A stretch of DNA of 36,379 nt from positions 1 to 36,379 of the forward strand of contig CALAEC010000182.1 of NCBI GenBank assembly GCA_937890785.1. The letters are read 5' to 3'. Position 1 is the stretch's first letter. Each line of letters starts with the position of its first letter. Positions 17,788 to 26,789 of the stretch are shown here, one piece after another. This DNA is from an uncultured Actinomycetes bacterium (GTDB taxonomy: Bacteria > Actinomycetota > UBA4738 > CALAEC01). Below the pieces are notes generated by a model. It was not told the origin of the DNA. It searched no databases and saw only the letters and a program-made list of their open reading frames with translations. The translations under genes were made by a program, and so were the position numbers.

Positions 17788-20508
17788 CTACTCGGCAACC
17801 CGCATCACCTCCCCGAGACGGGCGGCCCCGGCCCGGCGGGCGGCCAACCGGGCGCCCCCGATGGCCACGGCAGCCAGCACGAGCGCCAGCGCCAGCAGCG
17901 CCAGCAGCGGCAGGTCGACCGCGGGGCGGGGCGGGATGGCCCCGAGGGGGTCCAGCCGGGGCACCATCAGCAGCGAAGCGGCCAGAGCCAGACCGACGCC
18001 CAGGGCGGCCGCCACCGAAAGCATCGCCCCGAGCTCCAGCGCCAACGAGCGCACCTGGCCGCCAGGATCGAGCCCCATCCGCAGCGACAGCCCGTAGCCG
18101 ACGACCTGCGATCGCTGCCGGGCCTGGAGGTACACGAGGAGTGCGGTCAGCACCAGGACCAGCGTCCCCAGCCCGAGGGCGTTCAGGACCAGGAACGTGT
18201 CGATCACGGTGGCGATGTAGGGGATGTCCTCCACCTCCGCTGCGGTGGTGACCTGGAAGGGCGGCACCCGGAGGCGGGAGAGCTCAGCGAGAGCCTCGGC
18301 ACGGCCGGCCCGGAGCCACAGCTCGTTCGTCGCGTTCGAAGCGCCGAGCAGGGCCCCCGACCCCTCGACCGCGCCCAGGAGGGCCTCGGTATCGGCCACC
18401 AGCAGGGGCCGTCTGGACAGCATGCCCGGGAAGGCTTCGGTCTCACCGACCACGCGGACCGGCAGACGGGTGGTCCCCAGCTCGATCGCGGCGATGTCGG
18501 GCACGCCGGGCCCGGCCACCACGACGGCCAGCTCCTCGGTCGAGGGTTGGTGTAGCGCCGCGACCACGTCCTCGAGATCCGCGTCCGCGTACGCGTCGTT
18601 CCAGTACGCGGCCCGCGCCAGCGTCCCCGGGTCGACCGCCAGGAGGTCGAAGGTCCGTCCCGACGGCAGCAGCGTTCCGGCGCGGGGACGGCGGGTCACC
18701 CTGGTCATGGGAACCCCGGCGTCCGGGGGCACCTCGGTGTCCTCAGAGACCCAGGCCGAGACCTCGCTCCCGACGAACGTCCGGGCCTTCGCCTCAACGG
18801 CCCCGTCCAGGGAGCGAACCACGGTCTGCGCCTGCACGAACACGCCGATGCACAGGGCCGACGCCGCCACCAGGAGGATCGGCAGATCCGGGGCGCCGGC
18901 GAGACGCTGCACCGCCAGGTACCCGGGTGGCGCGAGCCGGCCGCTCCGGTCGCGCAACGATCTGGAGGCGTCCCGGAACAGCCGCGCGCCGAGCAATCCC
19001 ACGCCGGCGATGAGCGCTACCGGGAAGAGCAGGAGGATCAGGCTCGGCCGCGCGCCGGCATCGTCGGGCACCAGCGTGCCGCCGGTCCAGAGCTTCCCGA
19101 CCGCATACACCGCCAGCGCCAGGAGCGGGATCTCCCACGGAGCTCGAACGAGCACCAGGAGCCTCGATCGGTGCTGCCCGACGTGACCGAGGAGGGATCC
19201 TCCCGAGACCAGCGCCACGACGGCCACCGAGAGCCCCACTGCCAGCGCGCCGCCACGCGCGGCGGTGGCCACGGACGACGCCGCCAGGGGCACGTCGGGA
19301 GCGACGAGCCGCACCAGCACCCACGCCGCGCCGAGGCCGACGGCCGCCCCGCCGACGGCCGGCAGCGCCGACTCCAGCGCCCCCAGGGACGCCCCGTGCA
19401 GCGGCCTGGCCCCGTGGGCGAACCGGAGGCGCCATTCGGTCCGACGGCCGGCCAGGCCGAACACGGCCGCCCCCGCCACCACCGTCACCCCCACGACCAG
19501 GGCCGCCGCCCGGAGAAGCCGCCCAGGCGCCTCGACCGCTCGGATCCGTTCCTCGACCTGCCGGACGACTCGCCCGATCGAGGAGGCAACGGTGATCCCG
19601 GAACCGGACGGCAGTCCCGAGCAGCATCGCATCACACGGCCGGTCGGGGTGGCGGGATCGGTCATCTGCTGCCGCACCTCGCCGGCGAAGCCCCGGAGCT
19701 CGCGGGCATCATCGAGGCTCAGGCTGGCCCCTGGCGCCAGCGGCGCGTGCCACAGGAACACGGCCGTGCCGGCGCCGAACTCGGCCGAGAGCCGCAGCAC
19801 CGTAGCCCGGTCGAGGATCACGAACTGCGGTGGGGGCTCGCAGTCCTGACACGCGGGATAGATGACGTTGGCCCACCGAAGCCAGTAGCCGCTGCGCGGC
19901 CGCGAGTAGAGCGCTTCGTACACGCCGTCGACCCGCATGGTGGCGGACCCGCTGGATCCTTCCAAGGTGATCCGGTCCCCGGGCTCCACCCCGATGGCGT
20001 CGGCGATCAGATCGGGGACCAGGGCCCCCGGGGCGCCCCGGACGATCCTGACGTGTTCTGCGGCCTCGGTTCCGGCGAACAGGATCCCCGTGCGGAAGAC
20101 CTCCGGGCTCTCGACCGGCGAGACCGTGGCTCGGGGACCCATGACGGTGGCGACGGTCGGCCCGAGGCGTGGGTCAGCCGAGGTCAGGCGAGAGAAAACC
20201 TCGGCCCGTCGCTCGTGCAGGGGACCGGCCGGACCGGTGCCTGGAGGCGCCGACCGGCCCAGCGGGAGGGCGCCGTCCCGGTACGACACCCCGGCGCCGA
20301 ACCTCGTCACCAGCGGCTCGGCGATCTCGGCATGGACCAGCCGGCTCGCGGACGCCGACAGGAACAGCGGGTAGGCAGCCAGGGCCAGAGCGAGGAGAAG
20401 CGCCGCCACGGCCAGCGCCGCGAACGACGCCGGGTAGCGGAACAGGAGCAGCGGTGCCTTGCGGACGGCCGGGCTCAGGCCCCGCTCCCAGCGTGGTGGC
20501 GTCACCAC
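17788..20508 (-). CDS. Large FtsX/MacB-type ABC transporter permease (~900 aa)
   Basis: Repeated TM segments with two extracytoplasmic domains; C-terminal VIDTFLVLNALGLGTLVLVLTALLVYLQARQRSQVVGYGLSLRMGLDPGG...; tandem GTG starts near 20508/20505. Confidence 0.85.
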   Translation of the reverse strand: MVTPPRWERGLSPAVRKAPLLLFRYPASFAALAVAALLLALALAAYPLFLSASASRLVHAEIAEPLVTRFGAGVSYRDGALPLGRSAPPGTGPAGPLHERRAEVFSRLTSADPRLGPTVATVMGPRATVSPVESPEVFRTGILFAGTEAAEHVRIVRGAPGALVPDLIADAIGVEPGDRITLEGSSGSATMRVDGVYEALYSRPRSGYWLRWANVIYPACQDCEPPPQFVILDRATVLRLSAEFGAGTAVFLWHAPLAPGASLSLDDARELRGFAGEVRQQMTDPATPTGRVMRCCSGLPSGSGITVASSIGRVVRQVEERIRAVEAPGRLLRAAALVVGVTVVAGAAVFGLAGRRTEWRLRFAHGARPLHGASLGALESALPAVGGAAVGLGAAWVLVRLVAPDVPLAASSVATAARGGALAVGLSVAVVALVSGGSLLGHVGQHRSRLLVLVRAPWEIPLLALAVYAVGKLWTGGTLVPDDAGARPSLILLLFPVALIAGVGLLGARLFRDASRSLRDRSGRLAPPGYLAVQRLAGAPDLPILLVAASALCIGVFVQAQTVVRSLDGAVEAKARTFVGSEVSAWVSEDTEVPPDAGVPMTRVTRRPRAGTLLPSGRTFDLLAVDPGTLARAAYWNDAYADADLEDVVAALHQPSTEELAVVVAGPGVPDIAAIELGTTRLPVRVVGETEAFPGMLSRRPLLVADTEALLGAVEGSGALLGASNATNELWLRAGRAEALAELSRLRVPPFQVTTAAEVEDIPYIATVIDTFLVLNALGLGTLVLVLTALLVYLQARQRSQVVGYGLSLRMGLDPGGQVRSLALELGAMLSVAAALGVGLALAASLLMVPRLDPLGAIPPRPAVDLPLLALLALALVLAAVAIGGARLAARRAGAARLGEVMRVAE

Positions 20509-20611
20509 CCCGCCGGCCGCGCCGGGGTCTGGGGAGGTCGAGCGAGCATGATCTCTGGTGATACGCGCTCCGAGTCGGGAGTGGTTCGGGCCGGGTCGCC
20601 CGGACACGGGG

Positions 20612-20685
20612 AGCTGGCGGCGGGATTCGAACCCGCGACCTAGCGATTACAAATCGCTTGCGCTACCGGACTGCGCCACGCCAGC
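20612..20685 (-). tRNA. tRNA-Thr(TGT), no encoded CCA
   Basis: Full cloverleaf on minus strand: GCTGGCG TG GCGC AGTCCGGTA GCGC A AGCGA TTTGTAA TCGCT AGGTC GCGGG TTCGAAT CCCGC CGCCAGC T. Confidence 0.96.
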
Positions 20686-20694
20686 GAACCGATT

Positions 20695-21372
20695 CTACCG
20701 GGGGCTCAACGCTTCGAGCCGGGAGGGGCCCGTTCCGTTCCGACCCTCGCGGAGGTGCAGCTCCACCTTCCGCTTGATCCGCTGGATGGCGTTGTCGATC
20801 GATTTCACCGGCCGGTCCAGGTGTGCGGCGATCTCCTGGTACGACTTCCCCTCGACGTACATGTGCAGGACCTCGGCCTCGAAGTCCGACAGGATCTCGG
20901 CGAACGCCAGCTTCATGCTTCGAAGCTCCTCGTTGCCGATCACCAGGTCGGCGGGGTCGGGGGCCCGGGCGTTCGCCAGGACCTCGTGGAGCGTGCGGTC
21001 GGGGTCCTCGTCGTCGCCCACCGGCTGCGACAGCGATACGTACGTGTTGAGTGGGACGTGCTTCTGGCGCGTGGCCGTCTTGACCGCGGTGATGATCTGT
21101 CGGGTCACGCAGAGCTCGGCGAACGCCCGGAACGAGACCTCGTGCTCGGGGGCGAAGTCGCGGATGGCCTTGTACAGGCCGATCATCCCCTCCTGCACGA
21201 TGTCGTCGCGGTCGGCGCCGGCCAAGAAGTACGAACGACCCTTGATGCGGGCGAAGCTGCGGTACCGGGAGAGCAGCTCGTCGACGGCCTCCTCGTCTCC
21301 GGCCCGAAACAGCGCCACGAGGTCCTCGTCCGACTCGGCGGCGAGGTCTCGGATCAGCCCTCGTGTGGCCAC
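20695..21372 (-). CDS. sigH: RNA polymerase sigma factor of the SigH/Spo0H family
   Basis: DEDLVALFRAGDEEAVDELLSRYRSFARIKGRSYFLAGADRDDIVQEGMIGLYKAIRDF...SFRAFAELCVTRQIITAVKTATRQKHVPLN...GKSYQEIAAHLDRPVKSIDNAIQRIKRKVE. Confidence 0.93.
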   Translation of the reverse strand: MATRGLIRDLAAESDEDLVALFRAGDEEAVDELLSRYRSFARIKGRSYFLAGADRDDIVQEGMIGLYKAIRDFAPEHEVSFRAFAELCVTRQIITAVKTATRQKHVPLNTYVSLSQPVGDDEDPDRTLHEVLANARAPDPADLVIGNEELRSMKLAFAEILSDFEAEVLHMYVEGKSYQEIAAHLDRPVKSIDNAIQRIKRKVELHLREGRNGTGPSRLEALSPR

Positions 21373-21437
21373 GGTCGCGCAACCTCCTTCTCGGACGCCC
21401 TCTTTCGTCGCGGGCGAACGACGAGGTGCGCGCCTCG

Positions 21438-21467
21438 ATTATGCCCACGCGGCGGTGGCGCAGGCAA
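21438..21467 (-). promoter_or_regulatory. Putative sigma70-type promoter of sigH (TTGCCT-N18-CATAAT)
   Basis: Minus strand TTGCCTGCGCCACCGCCGCGTGGGCATAAT. Confidence 0.6.
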
Positions 21468-21510
21468 GGATTGATCGTCGTTCGAAACGGGCGAATGCCG
21501 TGTTTCGGAC

Positions 21511-22266
21511 TCAGTGCTCCTGCCAGGAGGTGAGCGCGTAGAGGGCCACCCCGGCGGCCACGGCGACGTTGAGCGAGGCCACCGAGCCGGCCATCGGGAT
21601 CGACGCCAGCTCGTCGCAGGCCTCGCGGACCAGCCGGGACAGGCCCTCCCCCTCGGCGCCGAGGACCAGGGCCAGGGGCCCCGCCGGCGGTCGGGCCCGG
21701 CCCACCGATGTCTCCGCGGACTCGTCGAGGCCGATCGCCCAGAACCCGGCCTCCTTCAGCCTGGCCAGGGCCCGGGAGACGTTGGCCACCTCGGCCACCG
21801 GGAGGTGCAGGAGGGCCCCGGCCGAGGCGCGCATGGCGGCGGTGCTGAGGGCCGCTCCCCGCCGCCGCCGAACCACCAGGGCCTCGGCCCCGGCCGCCTC
21901 GGCCGTCCGTGCGATGGCGCCCAGGTTCCTCGGATCGGTGACGCCATCGAGGACCACGACCACGGCTCGCGGGCCCCAGGCGCGTCGGGCCAGGTCCGCC
22001 TCGCTGAGCGGTTGAGGCCCGCGGATGCGAGCGGCCACGCCCTGGTCCCGGGCCCCAGCGGCCAGGGCGGCCACCTCGGCGGCCGGGCCCCATCTCACCG
22101 CGACGCCGGCGTCGCGGGCGGCCTCCAGGAGCTCGCGCAGCGCCGGCGTGCGCCGCGAGCCGGTGGCAACCATCAGCTCGAGCGCCGCACCCGAGCGGAC
22201 CGCCTCGAGGGCCGGTCGGCGACCCACCACCACGGGGAGGTCCTGGACCGGGCGACCCCGCGTCAC
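21511..22266 (-). CDS. rlmB: 23S rRNA (guanosine 2'-O-)-methyltransferase RlmB / TrmH family
   Basis: VVVGRRPALEAVRSG...VVVVLDGVTDPRNLGAIARTAEAAGAEALVV...LVLGAEGEGLSRLVREACDELASIPMAGSVASLNVAVAAGVALY; GTG at 22266 overlaps ispF stop. Confidence 0.93.
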   Translation of the reverse strand: MTRGRPVQDLPVVVGRRPALEAVRSGAALELMVATGSRRTPALRELLEAARDAGVAVRWGPAAEVAALAAGARDQGVAARIRGPQPLSEADLARRAWGPRAVVVVLDGVTDPRNLGAIARTAEAAGAEALVVRRRRGAALSTAAMRASAGALLHLPVAEVANVSRALARLKEAGFWAIGLDESAETSVGRARPPAGPLALVLGAEGEGLSRLVREACDELASIPMAGSVASLNVAVAAGVALYALTSWQEH

Positions 22267-22730
22267 GTCACCACGGCGAGCGCCAGGCACCCGATCCCGT
22301 CGCCCGACAGGCCCAGTCCCTCTGGCCGGGTGGCCTTGACGCTCACCCGCTCGACGTCGATCTCCAGGGCGCGGGCCAGCGACATCCGGACCTCGTCGCG
22401 CCGAGGGGCGAGAGTGGGACGCTCGGCCAGCACCACGAGGTCGCACGACCGGGCGCTCAGACCAGACTGGCGGAGCAGGCCGAGGGTCCGCCTGAGCAGG
22501 TCGGGGCCGGCGATGCCGGCCACGGCCGGGTCCGTGTCGGGGAAGTGCTCGCCGATGTCGCCGAGCGCCGCGGCACCCAGGAGAGCGTCGGCCAGCGCGT
22601 GGCAGACCACGTCGCCGTCGGAGTGCCCGCCCAGCCCCGGGCCCTCGAAGGCGACCCCCCCGAGGACCAGTGGCCGTCCCGGGTCGGCCCGGTGGGCGTC
22701 GAAGCCGAGGCCGAACCTCGGCTCAGCCAC
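22263..22730 (-). CDS. ispF: 2-C-methyl-D-erythritol 2,4-cyclodiphosphate synthase
   Basis: FGLGFDAHRADPGRPLVLGGVAFEGPGLGGHSDGDVVCHALADALLGAAALGDIGEHFPDTDP...VSVKATRPEGLGLSGDGIGCLA. Confidence 0.96.
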   Translation of the reverse strand: MAEPRFGLGFDAHRADPGRPLVLGGVAFEGPGLGGHSDGDVVCHALADALLGAAALGDIGEHFPDTDPAVAGIAGPDLLRRTLGLLRQSGLSARSCDLVVLAERPTLAPRRDEVRMSLARALEIDVERVSVKATRPEGLGLSGDGIGCLALAVVT

Positions 22731-23394
22731 GGACCAGCGCCGAGGCCACCGGCAGGTCTTCGGGTCGGGTGATCTTGATGTTGGCTGGATCACCGGGGAC
22801 CACGGCGACCCGGAAGCCGGCCCGTTCGAGAAGGGCCGCGTCGTCCGTGCCGGCGAAGCCGTCGGCCTCGGCGGCTCGGTGTGCTTCGACCAGCGCGGCC
22901 CGTCGGAAGGCCTGCGGCGTCTGGACCGTCACCAGGCCGTCGCGGTGCAGGGTTTCCGCCACGAGCCCCTCCTCGACCCGCTTCACCGTGTCCGCCAACG
23001 GGACCGAGGGCACCGCCCCGTCCACCCCCGCCAGCCCCTCAAGCACCGCCTCGAACAGCGTCGGCGAGGCGATCGGCCGGGCCACGTCGTGACAGATCAC
23101 CACATCGAACGCCTCGGGCAGCGCGTCCAGGCCCCGACGAACCGAGTCCTGTCGCGTCCCGCCGCCGGCCACGACCTGCACCAGGCCCGGCCGGGGACCG
23201 ACGACGGTCCGGGCCCGCGCCTCCCATCCCTCCGGTGCCACCACCACGAACCCCTCGACGCGCGAGCATGATTCCGCCGCGGTGACGGCCCGCTCCAGCA
23301 GGGTGCGCCCCTTCAGGCTGGCGAACGCCTTGGGGTCCGGGCCCGAGAGCCGCTCGCCACGCCCGCCCCCGAGGAGGATGGCCCCGACCGCCAC
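22723..23394 (-). CDS. ispD: 2-C-methyl-D-erythritol 4-phosphate cytidylyltransferase
   Basis: VGAILLGGGRGERLSGPDPKAFASLKGRTLLERAV...VVAGGGTRQDSVRRGLDAL...VICHDVARPIAS...VQTPQAFRRAALVEAH. Confidence 0.95.
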   Translation of the reverse strand: MAVGAILLGGGRGERLSGPDPKAFASLKGRTLLERAVTAAESCSRVEGFVVVAPEGWEARARTVVGPRPGLVQVVAGGGTRQDSVRRGLDALPEAFDVVICHDVARPIASPTLFEAVLEGLAGVDGAVPSVPLADTVKRVEEGLVAETLHRDGLVTVQTPQAFRRAALVEAHRAAEADGFAGTDDAALLERAGFRVAVVPGDPANIKITRPEDLPVASALVRG

Positions 23395-23395
23395 G

Positions 23396-24451
23396 TCACT
23401 CCCCCAGACGGGCGAACACCATCCGCCCCGAGGTGGTCTGCAGGACGTTCGTCACCACGGCGTGGACGTCGGCGCCCACCAGATCGGCGCCCCGCTCCAC
23501 CACGACCATCGTCCCGTCCTCCAGGTAGCCCACGCCCTGGCCCGCCTCGGTGCCTTCCTTGGTGAGGTGGACCGTCAGCCCCTCGCCGGGAACCACCGGA
23601 GTGCGGAGCGCCTCGGCCAGCGCCGCGATCGAGCGCGTGGGGACGTCCAGGGCCTCGGCCACCTTCGCCAGATTCGTGTCGCCGGTCACGAGCGCGGCCC
23701 CTCGCTCCCGGGCCAGTCGCACCAGCGCCGTGTCGACATCGCCGGCATCCTCCACGCCGACCAGGACCACTTCCGCCGCCGGGTGCCGCTGGAGTCCGCG
23801 GAGGATGTCGAGGCCGCGCCGGCCCCGAGCCGCCCGGGTGGGGTCACCGGAGTCGGCGATGGTGCGCAGCTCGGACAGCACGCCCCGGTGCACCATCAGC
23901 GTGCCGCCGAGGAACCCCGCGTCGACGACTTCGCGGATCCGCCCATCGATGAGCGCACTGGTGTCGAGCACGTTGACCTCGCCGGCCCGCACTCCGAACG
24001 AGCGAGTCCTCAGCCCGAACAGGGCGAACAGCTCGTCGCGCTTGGTCCGGCCCGCCCGGTACCCGACGTATGCCAGCACCACCGACACGAGCGCGGCGGT
24101 GGGGTACGCCACGGTGAGCGGCAGGCGGAACGCCAGCAGGGAGACCAGCACGGCGATCAGGAGGCCGAGGATCAGCCCGATGACGCCGGCCAGGAGCTCC
24201 GACGCGGGCATCCGTTGGAACTCCTGCTCGAGGGCGGAGACCGCGACCTCGGCCCGGCGGCCGATCACACCGCCGACCACGTAGCCCACCAGGCTCCCCA
24301 GGACGACCGCCAGCAGGAGCGGTCCGCCTTCCAGATCCCCCGCCTCGGCCAGCTGCCACCCCCCTGCCGTGAACAACCCCACGAGCACGAAGCGAACGAT
24401 CTCGACGAAGGTGCGCTGGGGGGGTCGGGACGGCCCCGGCTCGATCTTCAC
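23396..24451 (-). CDS. PIN/TRAM domain membrane protein (YacL-like)
   Basis: N-terminal TM helices then VNVLDTSALIDGRIREVVDAGFLGGTLMVHRGVLSELRTIADSGDPTRAARGRRGLDILRGLQ...LVTGDTNLAKVAEALDVPTRSIAALAEALRTPVVPGEGLTVHLTKEGTEAGQGVGYLEDGTMVVVE. Confidence 0.93.
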   Translation of the reverse strand: MKIEPGPSRPPQRTFVEIVRFVLVGLFTAGGWQLAEAGDLEGGPLLLAVVLGSLVGYVVGGVIGRRAEVAVSALEQEFQRMPASELLAGVIGLILGLLIAVLVSLLAFRLPLTVAYPTAALVSVVLAYVGYRAGRTKRDELFALFGLRTRSFGVRAGEVNVLDTSALIDGRIREVVDAGFLGGTLMVHRGVLSELRTIADSGDPTRAARGRRGLDILRGLQRHPAAEVVLVGVEDAGDVDTALVRLARERGAALVTGDTNLAKVAEALDVPTRSIAALAEALRTPVVPGEGLTVHLTKEGTEAGQGVGYLEDGTMVVVERGADLVGADVHAVVTNVLQTTSGRMVFARLGE

Positions 24452-24494
24452 GGCCCCACCACGGTGCCCCGCCCCGCGGGCGAGTGCAAGGGTC

Positions 24495-25004
24495 TTAGAC
24501 GGTCGGCTGGAGAACGACCGAGTGAGCCTCCTCGAGCACCTTGTCGATCATGCTCTCGGCCTTCTCCTCGGTCGCGTCGACGGCGAAGACGAGCTCGGAG
24601 ACCAGGATCTGCCGGGCCTTGGCCAGCATCCGCTTCTCGCCGGCGGAGAGGCCCTTCTCGGCCTCCCGGATGGAGAGGTTCCGGACGACCTCGGCGACCT
24701 GGTAGACGTCGCCGGAACGGATCTTCTCGATGTTGGTCTTGTAGCGGCGGCTCCAGTTCGACGGCATCCGGGACTCGTCCTCGCGGAGCACGTCGAGGAC
24801 CTTCTTGACCTCCCGCTTGCTGACGACCTCGCGGAGCCCCACTTCTTCGGTGCTGTCAACCGGGACCATCAGCGTCAGATCGCCGTAGGCCAGCCTGAGG
24901 ACCAGGTACTTCTTCTTCTCCCCGAGGAACTCCCGTGTGGTGACGCTTTCGATGACCGCGGCCCCGTGATGCGGGTAGATGACCTTGTCGCCCTTTCGAA
25001 ACAC
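24495..25004 (-). CDS. carD: CarD family transcriptional regulator
   Basis: MFRKGDKVIYPHHGAAVIESVTTREFLGEKKKYLVLRLAYGDLTLMVPVDSTEEVGLREVVS...SNWSRRYKTNIEKIRSGDVYQVAEVVRNL. Confidence 0.97.
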   Translation of the reverse strand: MFRKGDKVIYPHHGAAVIESVTTREFLGEKKKYLVLRLAYGDLTLMVPVDSTEEVGLREVVSKREVKKVLDVLREDESRMPSNWSRRYKTNIEKIRSGDVYQVAEVVRNLSIREAEKGLSAGEKRMLAKARQILVSELVFAVDATEEKAESMIDKVLEEAHSVVLQPTV

Positions 25005-25076
25005 GGCACTCCTCTATGGTCGATGCTGGCGTCGATGCGTTCCCGCGGCACGTCTTGCGGGCCCTGGCGGGACCTC

Positions 25077-25106
25077 ATTGTACCAGGGGACGCTCCCCCC
25101 TCGCAA
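25077..25106 (-). promoter_or_regulatory. Putative carD promoter (TTGCGA-N18-TACAAT)
   Basis: Minus strand TTGCGAGGGGGGAGCGTCCCCTGGTACAAT. Confidence 0.6.
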
Positions 25107-25135
25107 CTCAAAACCCCAGGTCACGGGGCACATTT

Positions 25136-26527
25136 TCACGCCGACCACCTCGGACGGGCCTCGGCCCCGACCGTCTCGTCCGCCTCGACCGAACCACCGG
25201 CCGCGGAGCCCCGTCGTCCCTTCCGGGCCCACGACAACACCTGCTCGAGGCGGCGGACGCGAACGACCCGAACGCCCGGCGGGGGGTCCGCGTCGCCGGA
25301 GCAGAACACCGTCTCGATCCTCGCGGCCGCGGCGGCCGCCAGCCGGAGCGCCAACCCCGCCGGCGGCCGAACGGCTCCCGTGAGGCTGACCTCGCCGGCA
25401 AACGCCGAGCGTGGGGGCGGGGGGACGCCCGTGGCCGACGAGGCCAGGGCGGCCGCCACGGCGAGGTCGGCTCCCGGATCGTCGATACGCAGCCCACCCG
25501 CGGCCGCGCCATACAGCTCTGATCGGGTCAGGCGGAGGCGGATGGCCCGATCGACCACGGCCGCCACCAGACCGAACCGGCGAGGGTCGAGGCCCGAGAC
25601 GTGTCGGCGGGGGTGGCCCTCGGTGTAGGCCGTCAGGCCCTGCACCTCCACCGCCAGGGCCCGCCTGCCCGCGGTCACCAGCGCGGTGGCGGCGCCGACC
25701 TCGCCGTCGCTCGGCGCCAGCACCCGGCCAGGATCGACCTCGCGAAGCCCCTCCGGATCCATCTCGAACCACGCCACCTCTCCCTCCGGCCCGAACCGGT
25801 TCTTGCCGCCGGCCAGCACCCGGAGGCCTGTGGCCCCGTCGGCGTCGAACGAGCACACCACGTCGACCGCGTGCTCGAGCGTCTTGGGGCCCGCGACGTC
25901 GCCGTCCTTCGTCACCTGGCCGATCAGCACCACCGTGACCCCCGTCGTCTTGGCCAGCCCGACCAGCGCGTCGGCGCACGCCCGTACCTGGGCCGGCCCG
26001 CCGGGGAGCGAAGGGAGCGCCGGGTCGCGGATCGCCTGGATCGAGTCGATCACCAGGATCGCCGGGCGTCCGGCCCTGGCGGCGTCCAGCACCGGCCCGA
26101 GCTCCCGGCCGGCCACGAAGGAGACCCGGTCGAAGGGAAGCTTCAACCGTCGAGCTCGGACGGAAACCTGCGCTCGGGACTCCTCGCCCGAGGCCACCAG
26201 GCACGGGCCCTCGACGCCGGCGACGTGGCCGACGATCTGGAGGACCAGGGTGGACTTCCCGATCCCGGGCTCGCCGGCGATCAGCGTGACCGATCCGCGG
26301 ACCAGGCCCCCGCCGAAGAGCCGATCAACGCCATCGATACCGGTGGCGATGCGCGGCTGCGGCTCCTCGTCACCGAGCCCGAGCGGCTCGACCCGTGCCG
26401 CGCCGGTCGCCGGGGGGCCGTGATCCCCGATCGTGCCCCACTCACCACAGCCGGGGCATCGACCCATCCACTGAGAGACCTGCTGGCCGCACCCCGAGCA
26501 CGAGAGAATCTGCCGGGTCTTCGCCAC
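25136..26527 (-). CDS. radA: DNA repair protein RadA
   Basis: CSGCGQQVSQWMGRCPGCGEWGT; GEPGIGKSTLVLQI; KNRFGPEGEVAWFEM; C-terminal Lon-like domain. Confidence 0.97.
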   Translation of the reverse strand: MAKTRQILSCSGCGQQVSQWMGRCPGCGEWGTIGDHGPPATGAARVEPLGLGDEEPQPRIATGIDGVDRLFGGGLVRGSVTLIAGEPGIGKSTLVLQIVGHVAGVEGPCLVASGEESRAQVSVRARRLKLPFDRVSFVAGRELGPVLDAARAGRPAILVIDSIQAIRDPALPSLPGGPAQVRACADALVGLAKTTGVTVVLIGQVTKDGDVAGPKTLEHAVDVVCSFDADGATGLRVLAGGKNRFGPEGEVAWFEMDPEGLREVDPGRVLAPSDGEVGAATALVTAGRRALAVEVQGLTAYTEGHPRRHVSGLDPRRFGLVAAVVDRAIRLRLTRSELYGAAAGGLRIDDPGADLAVAAALASSATGVPPPPRSAFAGEVSLTGAVRPPAGLALRLAAAAAARIETVFCSGDADPPPGVRVVRVRRLEQVLSWARKGRRGSAAGGSVEADETVGAEARPRWSA

Positions 26528-26569
26528 GGCCCCGACGCTACCAGGGGGGTCTGACACACCCCCGGTGAG

Positions 26570-26767
26570 CTATCGGGGGAGGGCGTCGAGCAGTCGCCGA
26601 GACGCGGACGCGACCTCGTCGACGGCGGCGTCGAAGGCCTCGGCGTTGCGTCGGGACGGCTCGCGGAAGCCGCTGACCTTCCGGACGAACTGGAGCGCCG
26701 CCTCACGGACCTCGTCCTCGGTGACGGGGCCGTCGGGGCCGCGCAGTCGCTTGATGCTTCGGCACAT
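26570..26767 (-). CDS. DUF2277 protein
   Basis: MCRSIKRLRGPDGPVTEDEVREAALQFVRKVSGFREPSRRNAEAFDAAVDEVASASRRLLDALPR. Confidence 0.92.
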   Translation of the reverse strand: MCRSIKRLRGPDGPVTEDEVREAALQFVRKVSGFREPSRRNAEAFDAAVDEVASASRRLLDALPR

Positions 26768-26789
26768 GCCTTCGAGGATACCGCCGGAG

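Noticed and set aside
15293-18251. Long plus-strand ORFs across GDH and the ABC ATPase (15293-16639, 16434-18251)
   Set aside because: Arg/Gly/Pro-rich antisense shadows of well-recognised minus-strand proteins.
19171-20643. 490-aa plus-strand ORF antisense to the permease
   Set aside because: Composition artefact; minus strand encodes a coherent multi-TM permease.
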